NCBI RefSeq assembly: GCF_013133775.1
Contig: NZ_JABGBO010000013.1
Coordinates: 1-42,448 of the forward strand
Source: Pelistega europaea
GTDB taxonomy: Bacteria > Pseudomonadota > Gammaproteobacteria > Burkholderiales > Burkholderiaceae_B
DNA: 42,448 nt
Direction of reading: 5' to 3'
The position numbers were made by a program, and so were the translations under genes. The notes beneath the pieces are model-generated. The model saw only the letters and a list, made by a program, of their open reading frames with translations. It searched no databases and was not told the origin of the DNA. Position 1 is the first letter of the stretch. Each line of letters opens with the position of its first letter. Positions 31,318-40,183 of the stretch are shown here, piece by piece.

Positions 31318-33609
31318 TTATTCTTTGCGCGTATTTGCATCCACCACGGCTAATGCTGCCATATTGACAATACGGCGGACAGTAGAGCTAGGGGTAAGAA
31401 TATGGATTGGAGCATTGATACCCAATAAGAAAGGACCAATCGCCACATTACTGCCCGCACTCACTTTTAGCAAGTTATACGCGATATTGCTCGCATCAAC
31501 ATTGGGGCAGATAAGTAAGTTAGCCGCCCCTTTTAGCGGACTGTCTGGCATCATCTTGGCACGCAAAGTTTCATCTAATGCCGTATCCACATGCATCTCC
31601 CCGTCAATCTCTAACGAAGGATCACGCTCTCGCACCATCTCTAGAGCCTCTCGCATCACACGACCGGATACAGGGGTATCCGTACCATAATTAGAACTAC
31701 TAACCAAGGCAACCTTGGGATCCAAGCGCAAGTGGCGCATTTCCTGTGCAGCCATGATAGCAATATCAGCTAATTCTTGAGCATTGGGTTGAGCATTGAC
31801 ATGAGTATCAGCAACAGCAATCATCGACTCTGCAGTCAAAATAATATTCATTGCAGCATAGGTGCTTACACCTGGCGCTTTACCAATGACCTGATCAATT
31901 AGCTCTAAATGATTAGTATAACGACCAATCGTGCCACAAATCATACCGTCTGCTTCACCAAAATGCACCATCAACGCACCAATCAGTGTAGTGCGACGTC
32001 GCAACTCTAACCGTGCATATTCTTTAGTCACACCACGACGACGCATCATTTCCCAGTATGTTGTCCAATAGCGATTAAAGCGTTCATCATGCTCACTATC
32101 ACATACCTCTACATCTTTGTCTAAATCAAAACGCAGGCCATAACGTTGAATACGTGTACGTAGCACCGCTGGACGACCTACCAAAATAGGGGTACATACC
32201 TTTTCATCAATAAGCACCTGCACTGCACGTAGCACACGCTCATCTTCTCCCTCAGTAAAGACAATTCGCGATTTTCCACCCTCTTTTCTAAAACGTCTCG
32301 CCATGGAGAATAATGGTTTCATAAATGAACCAGAATGGTAGACAAATTGCTGTAATTGCTCGGCATAGGCTTCTAAATCATCAATAGGACGTGTCGCCAC
32401 TCCCTCTTCCATCGCCGCTTTAGCAACAGCTGGGGCAATCCGTACAATTAAACGGGGATCAAATGGCTTAGGAATAAAGTATTCTGAACCAAAGGACAAA
32501 CCGATAGTACCATAGGCTGCTGCTACCACCTCATTTTGCTCTTCTTTGGCCAAAGCACAAATTGCAAGAACAGCAGCCTTTTCCATATTACGTGTGATTG
32601 TCGTTGCTCCAACATCCAAGGCCCCACGGAAAATATAAGGGAAGCATAAGACATTATTCACCTGGTTAGGGTAATCAGAACGACCCGTTGCCATAACAAC
32701 ATCATCACGTACCGCCATTGCATCTTCAGGAAGAATTTCAGGATTAGGGTTAGCTAAAGCGAGAATCAGTGGGGTATTAGCCATCTGTTTGACCATTTCT
32801 GGTTTTAAGACATTACCCGCTGACAAACCAAGGAAAACATCTGCATCCGGAATAACATCTGCTAACGTACGCTTGTCAGTCTCTTGAGCAAAACGCTCTT
32901 TATCTGGATCCATCAAAGTAGTACGTCCCTTATATACTACCCCTTCAATATCTGTCACCCAAATATTTTCAATAGGCAGTCCCATATCAACCATTAAATC
33001 CAGACAAGCCAAAGCGGCCGCTCCTGCTCCTGACACAACAACCTTAACCTTGTCAATTTCTTTGCCGACAACAGACAACCCATTAATAAAAGCTGAAGTC
33101 ACACAAATCGCCGTACCATGTTGATCATCATGGAAAACTGGAATATTCATGCGTTTACGCAACTCTCGCTCGACATAAAAACACTCTGGTGCCTTGATGT
33201 CCTCCAAATTAATACCACCAAAGGTTGGCTCTAAACCAGCAATAATCTGCACAAGTTTTTCCGGATCACTTTCATTGATTTCAATATCAAAAACATCAAT
33301 ACCAGCAAATTTTTTAAATAGAACAGCCTTACCTTCCATCACTGGCTTAGAAGCTAATGCACCAATGTTCCCTAATCCCAATACAGCAGAACCATTGGTA
33401 ATCACACCAACCAAATTCCCTCTACCAGTGTATTGCACAGCATTGGCTGGATCTGCCACAATTTCTTCACAGGCAGCAGCCACCCCTGGAGAATAAGCCA
33501 AGGCAAGATCCCGTTGATTGGATAATTGCTTGGTTGGCATCACAGTAATTTTGCCTGGACGACCTGCTTTGTGATATTCCAAAGCGGCTTGACGTAATGT
33601 TTCTTTCAT
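31318..33609 (-). CDS. maeB: NADP-dependent malic enzyme with phosphotransacetylase-like domain
   Basis: Oxidatively decarboxylates malate to pyruvate and makes NADPH. The 763-residue length matches MaeB. The N-terminal malic domain has [14 protein letters not shown] and [11 protein letters not shown], and the NAD-binding [15 protein letters not shown]. From about residue 430 a phosphotransacetylase-like domain follows ([19 protein letters not shown]) that is usually regulatory. A TTG at 33615 is in frame but the ATG at 33609 is better spaced from AGGGA. Followed by a terminator. Confidence 0.93.
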   Translation of the reverse strand: MKETLRQAALEYHKAGRPGKITVMPTKQLSNQRDLALAYSPGVAAACEEIVADPANAVQYTGRGNLVGVITNGSAVLGLGNIGALASKPVMEGKAVLFKKFAGIDVFDIEINESDPEKLVQIIAGLEPTFGGINLEDIKAPECFYVERELRKRMNIPVFHDDQHGTAICVTSAFINGLSVVGKEIDKVKVVVSGAGAAALACLDLMVDMGLPIENIWVTDIEGVVYKGRTTLMDPDKERFAQETDKRTLADVIPDADVFLGLSAGNVLKPEMVKQMANTPLILALANPNPEILPEDAMAVRDDVVMATGRSDYPNQVNNVLCFPYIFRGALDVGATTITRNMEKAAVLAICALAKEEQNEVVAAAYGTIGLSFGSEYFIPKPFDPRLIVRIAPAVAKAAMEEGVATRPIDDLEAYAEQLQQFVYHSGSFMKPLFSMARRFRKEGGKSRIVFTEGEDERVLRAVQVLIDEKVCTPILVGRPAVLRTRIQRYGLRFDLDKDVEVCDSEHDERFNRYWTTYWEMMRRRGVTKEYARLELRRRTTLIGALMVHFGEADGMICGTIGRYTNHLELIDQVIGKAPGVSTYAAMNIILTAESMIAVADTHVNAQPNAQELADIAIMAAQEMRHLRLDPKVALVSSSNYGTDTPVSGRVMREALEMVRERDPSLEIDGEMHVDTALDETLRAKMMPDSPLKGAANLLICPNVDASNIAYNLLKVSAGSNVAIGPFLLGINAPIHILTPSSTVRRIVNMAALAVVDANTRKE

Positions 33610-33747
33610 ACTCAATCCCTAACTCAGTTAGACTTAATAGATGCCTTAATCATACCCGATTATCTGATAATACGTGTATAGTCGATGAACAAAAATTCTT
33701 TTTAGATAACCTCTACCTGAAAGCCTCTTTCTATGCATCTCTATACA

Positions 33748-34746
33748 TCACTCGTATATTTCTACACCACACTCTCCATCATTCATCCCCTCATCATCAT
33801 TTATAACCTCATCATCATTGAGAAATACCCCTTCGGCATCAAAAAGATCTTTGACTCGTTGATTCACCCGTACAACGCTTTGTTCTATGGCGTATTGCTC
33901 TTGAATGTCTGTATTATCAATAATCCCTGACTGTACAACCGAGCGTCCCCCCTTATCACCAGGGAATAGCAATACATCCTCCGGAATTTTACGAATCACC
34001 CATTGCTGAATCCATGCCAACTTACCTTGATGCCCTTGAAATACTCTTGCTAAATTAATATCTACAAAATGCTTTTTCAATGCATCAATACGATAGGCAT
34101 AAGGCCAGTAAGACATCGCTAATTGTTGCTCAACCAAATCTTCTCGTAATAACTCAAACAAATTAGGAATACATCGATTCAAAATTGGAACCGATAAGGC
34201 GGAACGGTCATTGACCCCAAATCCCCCTAATACTGCTTGAGAGCCATCAGCAAAAAGCACACTAATCCGCTCAACACCAGATAAAAAACTATGATAGGGG
34301 CGACAATCATGATACAAAGGACTGGCAAACCACTGGGCAATAGTCCAATGCTTGGGAACGCGGGCAAATTGTTGGTATCCTTGCTGGTATAAATCACCTA
34401 CCAATACACTTGGCTGTACAAGGCATGCATAGTCCCCCATGGGCTCTAGTTGATTTAATTGAGAAGAAAAACGAATAATCAATACATGACGCGAATGCAT
34501 CTGCTCTGCCATGGTTAAACCCGACAAAGCCATTACGACCCCATACTCTTGGCAACAAACATAAAGGTGTTGAATATCCTCCAATCGCTCAATCACAATC
34601 TCGGCAGCTTTAGTTGAATAATGAGATAAGGAAATATCCTGAAAACGTCCTCGTACAACACGCTGCACACGATGACAAAAAGCATCCCAAGGTGTTTGTG
34701 GTAATACCCCTGAGCGTCCAAAATTAAAAAAAGAACGGCGATCCAT
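33748..34746 (-). CDS. Probable FAD-binding (PCMH-like) protein, divergent
   Basis: A 332-residue protein starting MDRRSFFNFGRSGVLPQTPW. The middle reads like the FAD-binding half of lactate/glycolate-oxidase-type flavoproteins: CLVQPSVLVGDLYQQGYQQF, an LSGVERISVLFADGS strand, then LGGFGVNDRS. No cap domain is visible, so it may be a half-size or degenerate member. The C-terminus is an acidic tandem repeat (NDDEVI, NDDEGM, NDGECG). No clear ribosome site precedes the ATG. Related proteins occur beside maeB in some Burkholderiales as I recall, but I cannot confirm it. Function unknown. Confidence 0.5.
   Translation of the reverse strand: MDRRSFFNFGRSGVLPQTPWDAFCHRVQRVVRGRFQDISLSHYSTKAAEIVIERLEDIQHLYVCCQEYGVVMALSGLTMAEQMHSRHVLIIRFSSQLNQLEPMGDYACLVQPSVLVGDLYQQGYQQFARVPKHWTIAQWFASPLYHDCRPYHSFLSGVERISVLFADGSQAVLGGFGVNDRSALSVPILNRCIPNLFELLREDLVEQQLAMSYWPYAYRIDALKKHFVDINLARVFQGHQGKLAWIQQWVIRKIPEDVLLFPGDKGGRSVVQSGIIDNTDIQEQYAIEQSVVRVNQRVKDLFDAEGVFLNDDEVINDDEGMNDGECGVEIYE
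33766..33819 (-). repeat. 18-bp tandem repeat encoding an acidic tail
   Basis: Two near-identical 18-bp units (33802-33819 and 33784-33801, core AATGATGATGAGG) and one degenerate third (33766-33783) lie in the 3' end of the flavoprotein-like gene and encode Asn-Asp-Asp-Glu blocks. Being a multiple of three, copy changes keep the frame. Confidence 0.8.
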
Positions 34747-35152
34747 GTCTTGAAATAATCCACATACAGTAAGTTAATGCTGCCAAAGAAGATTGCTATT
34801 CTAGCATCATCAATACAGCTATTTTACGATAAACTACAGAACCCTTGACACCGTTGGTAAGTCAAAAGTCAACCTATAAATTCAACGCTTTTATTGGGTA
34901 GTAATATACGATTTGCACAATATTCCAATTCGTTAACCATCCAAAATCACTGTTTAAGAAGAAAACTTTTTTGTGCTTGTCAGTTATCCATAAGGGCTAC
35001 TATACCCAGTCCATATAACCAAGTAACGATGTTTTTTATGTGTATTCTTAATATATTTTAAAGTTTTTCAATTATTTTAAGAATAATATATGACATGACC
35101 ATATTGACAGTCTACAATTAGAAAATTCTATCTTTTACTTACCACGTTTATT
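34747..35152. promoter_or_regulatory. Divergent intergenic region before the aminotransferase
   Basis: Over 400 bp without a gene. A candidate promoter for the aminotransferase is TTGACA at 35104-35109 with TCTATC at 35127-35132 (17-bp spacer). Upstream, ATTCTTAA (35044-35051) and TTAAGAAT (35077-35084) form an inverted repeat in very AT-rich DNA that could be an operator. Nothing else stands out. Confidence 0.45.
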
Positions 35153-36322
35153 ATGTTAACAGCAGCTTCTCGCATCAGTAAGGCAGTGACATTTCAAGCT
35201 GTCGAAATTACGAAACAAGCCCAAGCATTACGTGAACAAGGGCATGACATCATCAGCTTAGGTATTGGTGAACCTGATTTTACCGCTCCACCCATCGTTG
35301 TTAAAACCATGGCACAAGCTGCTGAGGCAGGTTTAAGTGGATATAGTCCGGCGTTGGGATTAACACCGCTACGCATGGAAATTGCTGAATACTACAATAA
35401 GAATTTTGGTACCCACATTTCCTACGATCAGGTAATTGTGACTACTGGTGGTTCAGGTGCATTATCATTAGCTTGTCTTAGTTTGCTAAATCCAGGGGAT
35501 GAGGTGCTTATGCCAGACCCCTATTATCCTGCAAACTTTAATTTTATCCTCTGTGCAGGTGCTACAACACGCTTGATTACTAGTTCACCTGAAGAAAATT
35601 TTCAACTCAGCGCTGATAAAATTGCAGCACATTGGGGTGAGCATACTCGTGGCATTTTAATTGCATCACCTAGCAATCCTACAGGCACTTCAATTCCTGC
35701 AGAAGAATTGCAAAAAATTCTCGCTTTTGTTAAATCAAAAAATGGATTTGTTATCCTCGATGAAATTTATTTAGGATTACATTACGAGGGAGATGTACAA
35801 TCAGGTCTGGTTTATGATAAAGATATTATTGTCATCAATAGCTTTTCTAAATTCTTTAATATGACTGGCTGGCGTCTAGGATGGATTATCGCCCCTAAAT
35901 ATTTTGTACCCCATATCGAAAAACTAACATCTAGCTTAAATATTTGTGCCCCTACACTCGCTCAACATGCCGCGATTGCCTGCTTTAGCGATGAAGCCAT
36001 GGCTTTATACGAGCAACGCAAACAAGCCTTTAAAGAGCGTCGAGATTACTTACTCAAAGAATTACCCCGTTTAAATTTACCCGTTCCTGTTAAACCTGAT
36101 GGGGCATTTTACATCTACATTGATGTGACACATTACAGTAATGATAGTGTCGCCTTTTGCCAGCTTTTACTTAAGGAAGTAGGTATTGCCATGACCCCTG
36201 GTGTCGACTTCGGACCAGCATGGGCACATAAAATGGCACGTATTTCCTACGCAACAGCAATGGATAGACTTGTTGAAGCTATTGCACGGCTAGAGAAGTT
36301 TCTACCTACATTAAGAACCTAA
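35153..36322 (+). CDS. Class I/II PLP-dependent aminotransferase (aspartate-type)
   Basis: A 389-residue fold-type I aminotransferase. The PLP lysine is K233 in NSFSKFFNMTGWRLGW, with N175 (SPSNPTG), D203 (ILDEIY) and R241 in the expected places. The N-terminal ISLGIGEPDF is the usual signature. Substrate could be aspartate, alanine or an aromatic acid; it cannot be chosen here. The ATG at 35153 lacks a clear ribosome site. The 3' end overlaps a tandem repeat block. Confidence 0.88.
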   Translation: MLTAASRISKAVTFQAVEITKQAQALREQGHDIISLGIGEPDFTAPPIVVKTMAQAAEAGLSGYSPALGLTPLRMEIAEYYNKNFGTHISYDQVIVTTGGSGALSLACLSLLNPGDEVLMPDPYYPANFNFILCAGATTRLITSSPEENFQLSADKIAAHWGEHTRGILIASPSNPTGTSIPAEELQKILAFVKSKNGFVILDEIYLGLHYEGDVQSGLVYDKDIIVINSFSKFFNMTGWRLGWIIAPKYFVPHIEKLTSSLNICAPTLAQHAAIACFSDEAMALYEQRKQAFKERRDYLLKELPRLNLPVPVKPDGAFYIYIDVTHYSNDSVAFCQLLLKEVGIAMTPGVDFGPAWAHKMARISYATAMDRLVEAIARLEKFLPTLRT

Positions 36323-36420
36323 TGTTCTTTTATAAGACTTCTACTCACCTTAAAAAACAGAACGTTCTTTTATAAGACCTCTACTCACATTAAAAAAACA
36401 GAACGTTCTTTTATAAGACA
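36321..36420 (+). repeat. 40-bp tandem repeat, about 2.5 copies, at the aminotransferase stop
   Basis: Copies start at 36321 (40 bp), 36361 (41 bp) and 36402 (19 bp partial). The shared core is ACGTTCTTTTATAAGAC, followed by CTCTACTCACATTAAAAAA. Unit 1 includes two bases of the TAA stop. The unit contains the AT-rich half-palindrome TCTTTTATAAGA. Confidence 0.93.
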
Positions 36421-36440
36421 TATTCTTATTGATTAATAAC

Positions 36441-36482
36441 GGCGTAGCTGAGGTAAACAAATCACTTTATCTCCGCTACGCC
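36441..36482. terminator. Long hairpin before ubiD
   Basis: GGCGTAGC (36441-36448) pairs with GCTACGCC (36475-36482); inner GAG/CTC and TAAA/TTTA extend the stem with single mismatches. It probably ends or stabilises the aminotransferase message. No U tract follows directly. Distance to the ubiD ATG is 56 bp, so a role in the ubiD leader is also possible. Confidence 0.6.
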
Positions 36483-36538
36483 ATTATTCTGATATTAAAA
36501 CAGGTACAATTTATTCTTTATTTATCTGGAGCGACGGC

Positions 36539-38083
36539 ATGAAATACAAAGACCTGCGCGATTTTATTACCCAACTCGAAAAAAAGAATGATTTTAAAAA
36601 GGTTGAATTGCCTATTTCTACTCATTTAGAAATGACAGAAATTAGCAATCGAGTTCTTCGCAAAGAGGGTCCAGCATTACTGTTTACCAATGTTCAACAC
36701 AATGGGCAACGTAGCGATATGCCTGTGCTAACCAATCTTTTTGGGACACCTAATCGTGTCGCTTGGGGTATGGGTGCAGAAGATATTTCAGCCTTAAAAG
36801 ATGTAGGTGAATTACTCGCTAGTCTTAAAGAACCCGAGCCTCCTCGTAATCTTAAAGATGCCTTTGGTAAAGTCTCTATGCTGAAATCTGCCTTGTGGGA
36901 TATGCAACCCAAGATGGTGCGTACAGCCCCTTGCCAAGAGATTGTGTTAGAGGGTGAGCAAGTTGATTTGAATAGGCTCCCTATCCAAAAATGCTGGCCA
37001 GGTGATATAGCACCCTTAGTAACCTGGGGGTTGGTAATTACCAAAGGTCCTAATGCAAAACGTCAGAATCTAGGCATTTACCGCCAACAGTTGATTGGCA
37101 AAAATAAACTCATTATGCGTTGGCTTTCCCACCGTGGTGGGGCATTGGATTTTAGAGACCATACACTTGCCAACCCCGGTAAACCTTTTCCTATTTCTGT
37201 CGCTTTGGGGGCAGACCCTGCAACCATTCTTGGTGCTGTGACTCCCGTCCCTGATAGCTTATCTGAATACCAATTCGCAGGCTTATTACGTGGCTCTCGT
37301 ACTGAATTGGTGAAATCTATTGGCAATGAATTATCCGTGCCCGCTTCCGCAGAGATTGTGCTAGAGGGACATATTCTACCTGCCAATCACCCTGATGCTA
37401 TTGCTCCTACAGTGCCTGAGGGTGCTCCTGAACCACGCGATACTGGCTATGAAATGGCTTTAGAAGGACCTTATGGCGACCATACTGGGTATTACAACGA
37501 GCAAGATTGGTTTCCTGTATTCACAGTAGAACGCATTACCATGCGTAAGAATCCTATCTACCACAGTACCTATACAGGCAAACCACCTGATGAGCCTGCT
37601 GTGTTAGGGGTAGCACTGAATGAGGTGTTTGTCCCATTACTGCGCAAGCAACTCCCGGAAATTGTGGATTTCTACTTACCTCCCGAGGGATGTAGCTATC
37701 GTCTTGCGGTGGTATCGATTAAAAAACAATACGCAGGACACGCCAAACGCGTGATGTTTGGAGTATGGAGTATCCTACGCCAATTCATGTATACCAAATT
37801 TATCGTGGTCGTAGATGACGACATTAATATCCGTGATTGGAAAGAAGTCGTCTGGGCGATGACTACACGCATGGATCCTGTGCGGGATACCGTCTTGGTG
37901 GAAAATACCCCCATTGATTATCTTGACTTCGCTTCCCCTATTTCTGGATTAGGAGGAAAAATGGGCATGGATGCCACCAACAAATGGCCTGGTGAAACCA
38001 CTCGTGAATGGGGACGACCTATTGTGATGGATGATAGCGTTAAAGCAAAAGTGGATAGTATTTGGCAAGAGTTGGGGTTGTAG
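36539..38083 (+). CDS. ubiD: 4-hydroxy-3-polyprenylbenzoate decarboxylase UbiD
   Basis: The prenyl-FMN-dependent decarboxylase of ubiquinone synthesis. The 514-residue protein begins [18 protein letters not shown], the family N-terminus, with [40 protein letters not shown] and the C-terminal [20 protein letters not shown]. All expected blocks are present. GGAG lies 9 bases upstream of the ATG. A ubiX partner is not in the window. Confidence 0.95.
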   Translation: MKYKDLRDFITQLEKKNDFKKVELPISTHLEMTEISNRVLRKEGPALLFTNVQHNGQRSDMPVLTNLFGTPNRVAWGMGAEDISALKDVGELLASLKEPEPPRNLKDAFGKVSMLKSALWDMQPKMVRTAPCQEIVLEGEQVDLNRLPIQKCWPGDIAPLVTWGLVITKGPNAKRQNLGIYRQQLIGKNKLIMRWLSHRGGALDFRDHTLANPGKPFPISVALGADPATILGAVTPVPDSLSEYQFAGLLRGSRTELVKSIGNELSVPASAEIVLEGHILPANHPDAIAPTVPEGAPEPRDTGYEMALEGPYGDHTGYYNEQDWFPVFTVERITMRKNPIYHSTYTGKPPDEPAVLGVALNEVFVPLLRKQLPEIVDFYLPPEGCSYRLAVVSIKKQYAGHAKRVMFGVWSILRQFMYTKFIVVVDDDINIRDWKEVVWAMTTRMDPVRDTVLVENTPIDYLDFASPISGLGGKMGMDATNKWPGETTREWGRPIVMDDSVKAKVDSIWQELGL

Positions 38084-38091
38084 GAGGTGTT

Positions 38092-38466
38092 ATGACAGCA
38101 GAATTAAGTCCTATGCTTACATGGGTATTTCACGAAGAAGTTGCTATTCCTGATGACGTAACTGATTTATTGGTCGAGGGGGAGGTTGCACTAAAGGCCT
38201 ATAAAACAGTACGCGATAGTGCAATTTTTACTGACCGTCGCCTAATTGTCAGAGACGTACAGGGAATTCGTGGCAAAAAAGTAGAAATATATTCATTACC
38301 CTATGCAAACATCAATATGTGGTCCACTGAAAACGCAGGTGGCTTTCTTGACTTCACCGCAGAAGTCGAACTATGGACACGTGCTGGCCATATCAAAATA
38401 GAATTATTAAAAGGAATTGATGTTCGACAATTTGATAAGTTGATTGCTAATTGTGTATTGAAATAA
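38092..38466 (+). CDS. Bacterial PH-domain protein
   Basis: A 124-residue protein with the bacterial pleckstrin-homology fold: VEGEVALKAYKTVRDSAIFTDRRLIVRDVQG, then KVEIYSLPYANINMWSTENAG and VELWTRAGHIKIEL. No signal or membrane segment. Starts at the ATG at 38092, with a perfect AGGAGG overlapping the ubiD stop, so the two are co-transcribed. Role unknown for the family. Confidence 0.85.
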   Translation: MTAELSPMLTWVFHEEVAIPDDVTDLLVEGEVALKAYKTVRDSAIFTDRRLIVRDVQGIRGKKVEIYSLPYANINMWSTENAGGFLDFTAEVELWTRAGHIKIELLKGIDVRQFDKLIANCVLK

Positions 38467-38580
38467 ATGCGCCTAATCTTGCCATTAAAGGTTAGACAAC
38501 TAACAGTGACTTAATACTTACCTGTTATCAGGGGTAGCCACGGGTTCGCCCTACAATGTTTCTGCATTAGCATTAGCTAT

Positions 38581-38623
38581 ATTCCCCACCTTGGTATTGA
38601 GCGTCTCAAACCAAGAGGGGAAT
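38581..38623. other. Long intergenic stem-loop
   Basis: ATTCCCC (38581-38587) pairs with GGGGAAT (38617-38623), then CTTGGT with ACCAAG, and TTGAG with CTCAA around a 3-base tip, giving about 18 pairs. It sits between the converging PH-domain gene and the 94-residue gene. No U tract follows on either side. Just before it are a GGGTTCGCCC hairpin and a doubled ATTAGC. Confidence 0.7.
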
Positions 38624-38657
38624 TTAGGTCATGGAGAATATCCTTGAAAACAATCAG

Positions 38658-38942
38658 TTAGAAAATACTGAAGAAAACCAGTATGAATACAACAAAGAAA
38701 ATTGCTAAAAAAACAGGGAATACAATAAGAGCCTGTAAGGGATAAGCTGCAGCGAGTCCAATGGCAATGATAAACCCCAACAAAACACGTTTCTTCAAGC
38801 GCTTATCATCCTCATCTGCTTTTACCATACGAACAAACTCATCCCAGTCAGCATCAGTCATATCAGCCATATCCTTTTTAAGAATAGCATCACGCCTGCG
38901 CTTTCTTTCTAATTCTTCGGGGGTATAGTAAGTGTCAAACAT
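38658..38942 (-). CDS. Small membrane protein of unknown function
   Basis: 94 residues. The N-terminal half is charged (YTPEELERKRRRDAILKKD), and the C-terminal half has two hydrophobic segments at about residues 52-70 and 71-94 (VFLAIFFVVFILVFFSIF). AGGAGG lies 6 bases before the ATG and TATAAT 24 bases before it, so it is a real gene. No family recognised. First of a series of small minus-strand genes in the accessory region. Confidence 0.75.
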   Translation of the reverse strand: MFDTYYTPEELERKRRRDAILKKDMADMTDADWDEFVRMVKADEDDKRLKKRVLLGFIIAIGLAAAYPLQALIVFPVFLAIFFVVFILVFFSIF

Positions 38943-38965
38943 AGCTGCCTCCTGCGTACACTTTC

Positions 38966-38971
38966 ATTATA
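38966..38971 (-). promoter_or_regulatory. -10 element of the 94-residue membrane protein gene
   Basis: TATAAT on the minus strand, 24 bases upstream of the ATG at 38942. No good -35 at 17 bp. Confidence 0.55.
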
Positions 38972-39195
38972 CACCACCCTCAATTCTCGATGATAAGGTG
39001 ATTTTCCTAACCAAGAAAACTGTAAATTTTACACTTTCTGGAAACCTACACTCTATCATCACAGATAAGGTAGCACTCTAGCTAAAAACTTAGAATTCTA
39101 AGAATTTCAGCCAACTCTTGCACAATATAAGGAATAGGTTAGAGGGATAGCTTTGCTAATTTCACCCTGTGCTGTCAAAGGCAGGAGGGGGAGTA

Positions 39196-39286
39196 ATGAA
39201 GAGTCTAGTGCCTCATGAGTGAACGAGACCTTTGCAAACGAGTCACAAACGCCGGGTCACACCCGCCCACCAGACTCCGCCTATAG
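39196..39286 (+). other. Overlapping micro-ORFs with strong ribosome site
   Basis: ATG at 39196 follows AGGAGGGGGAG and opens an 8-residue peptide (MKSLVPHE, stop at 39220-39222). A second ATG at 39215 overlaps it and gives 23 residues, MSERDLCKRVTNAGSHPPTR then LRL. The NAGSHP text resembles short phage Ash-type peptides as I remember them. Could be a phage leader remnant. Confidence 0.3.
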
Positions 39287-39306
39287 TCTAGAACAATACG
39301 TGAAAA

Positions 39307-39343
39307 ATTTCAGTCCCCGTATGGTGGGGTAGTTTTTTCTAGC
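39307..39343 (+). repeat. 37-bp palindromic repeat, copy 1
   Basis: Contains CCCCGTATGGTGGGG followed by TAGTTTTTTCTAGCT. First four bases and the last few differ from the consensus at 41595. Confidence 0.9.
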
Positions 39344-39386
39344 TCTATTTTGACCATAACGCAATTTCCGTATACACTACATCCCA

Positions 39387-39519
39387 ACTCAAATGATGTA
39401 GGGGCTTTAACAAGGTGGCTAAGCAGTCAGGCGTTAAATCTAAATGAGCAAATAGGGAACTGTTCTTTTGGTCTTGTCTGGATATGTTTGTGGGTTCGAG
39501 TCCCACCCATCATTTGAGT
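39387..39519. ncRNA. tRNA-like structured element or tRNA relic
   Basis: A perfect 12-bp inverted repeat, ACTCAAATGATG (39387-39398) and CATCATTTGAGT (39508-39519), encloses a canonical T arm GTGGG-TTCGAGT-CCCAC (39490-39506). GGTGGCTAAGCAGTCAGGCG at 39414-39433 resembles a tRNA D arm. No convincing anticodon stem-loop is found, the length is about 120 nt and no CCA is encoded. It reads as a tRNA-Ser/Leu-type relic or a tRNA-like RNA; strand is inferred as plus from the T loop. Confidence 0.5.
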
Positions 39520-39566
39520 GTTCCCCCATATACTTTCAGGCATTCAATCCCAGTAAAATCTTTTAA

Positions 39567-39603
39567 GGCTCAATCCTCGTATGGCAGGGTAGTCCTTTCT
39601 GGC
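39567..39603 (+). repeat. 37-bp palindromic repeat, copy 2 (diverged)
   Basis: GGCTCAATCCTCGTATGG then CAGGGTAGTCCTTTCTGGC; several substitutions weaken the stem. Confidence 0.8.
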
Positions 39604-39674
39604 TCAGTATTTGGCTGCAATAAATTAATCGTCAGTTTAAACCGAGATATAGCAGAACCGCCCTACAAGAGATT

Positions 39675-39947
39675 TTATATAGACTCCCTTTCATCAGGGG
39701 ATGTAATCAGATAGTACAGCAGATAAAAAGGAAATATCCACAAAAAAACTAAAGGTCTACCAATACGCAAGTACCACAATATATAAAGCGCAGGAGTAAT
39801 GATGGTAAGAAGTAACAAATTAATCAACACCCACACCAGTAAATCATCATGGATAGGTGCAATTAAATGAGCCACAAATCCAACGGCTACTATAAAACTA
39901 ATAGCAGGCCACTCATAAATAATGGATAGTTTTAAGCGAGCAAGCAT
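39675..39947 (-). CDS. Small membrane protein of unknown function
   Basis: 90 residues with three hydrophobic segments (about residues 14-32, 37-58 and 65-82). AAGGTGAG lies 2 bases before the ATG, a tight but good ribosome site. A short open frame of about 32 codons in the same direction (ending in YVISFKSG) stops 16 bp upstream. Could be a small membrane immunity or holin-like protein; unsupported beyond shape. Confidence 0.6.
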   Translation of the reverse strand: MLARLKLSIIYEWPAISFIVAVGFVAHLIAPIHDDLLVWVLINLLLLTIITPALYILWYLRIGRPLVFLWIFPFYLLYYLITSPDERESI

Positions 39948-40183
39948 TTCTCACCTTTCATAGATTAACCACTTTTAAAGGATATAACATATCTAGCAAT
40001 ACTACAATCCGTTGGGCATCTGGCATACCTGCCACCAGAGTGGATACTATTCATAAGGTTAAAAAATAATTAAAAGACTAAGAGTTAGCTCACTAACTTT
40101 CTGTGAAAGATTGACTACCTTTGGTCTCAACACTCATGCGGTGGGGTAATTTTTCCTGACCGATAAGCGGGTCAATCTTGCCC
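39948..40183. other. Intergenic region with repeat copy 3
   Basis: Besides the repeat at 40124 it holds a minus-strand open fragment of about 32 codons ending at 39964 with no clear start of its own. No terminator seen. Confidence 0.4.
40124..40160 (+). repeat. 37-bp palindromic repeat, copy 3
   Basis: GTCTCAACACTCATGCGG then TGGGGTAATTTTTCCTGAC. The left part of the palindrome is degenerate. It is followed by 34 bp and then copy 4, the only pair with repeat-spacer-repeat geometry. Confidence 0.85.

Larger units (their letters stand above)
38943..39674. other. Gene-poor region with palindromes, repeats and a tRNA-like element
   Basis: Over 700 bp without a supported full-size gene. Two perfect palindromes are visible: TGTAAATTTTACA at 39021-39033 and CTTAGAATTCTAAG at 39089-39102. 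Two repeat copies (39307, 39567) and a tRNA-like element (39387-39519) are listed separately. The stretch 39180-39290 is clearly richer in G and C than its surroundings. Confidence 0.6.

Noticed and set aside
39387-39519. A functional tRNA gene
   Set aside because: No anticodon arm, abnormal length and no encoded CCA.
39484-39714. Plus-strand frame of 76 residues
   Set aside because: It begins inside the T arm of the tRNA-like element, crosses a repeat copy and overlaps the 90-residue gene; no ribosome site or family.
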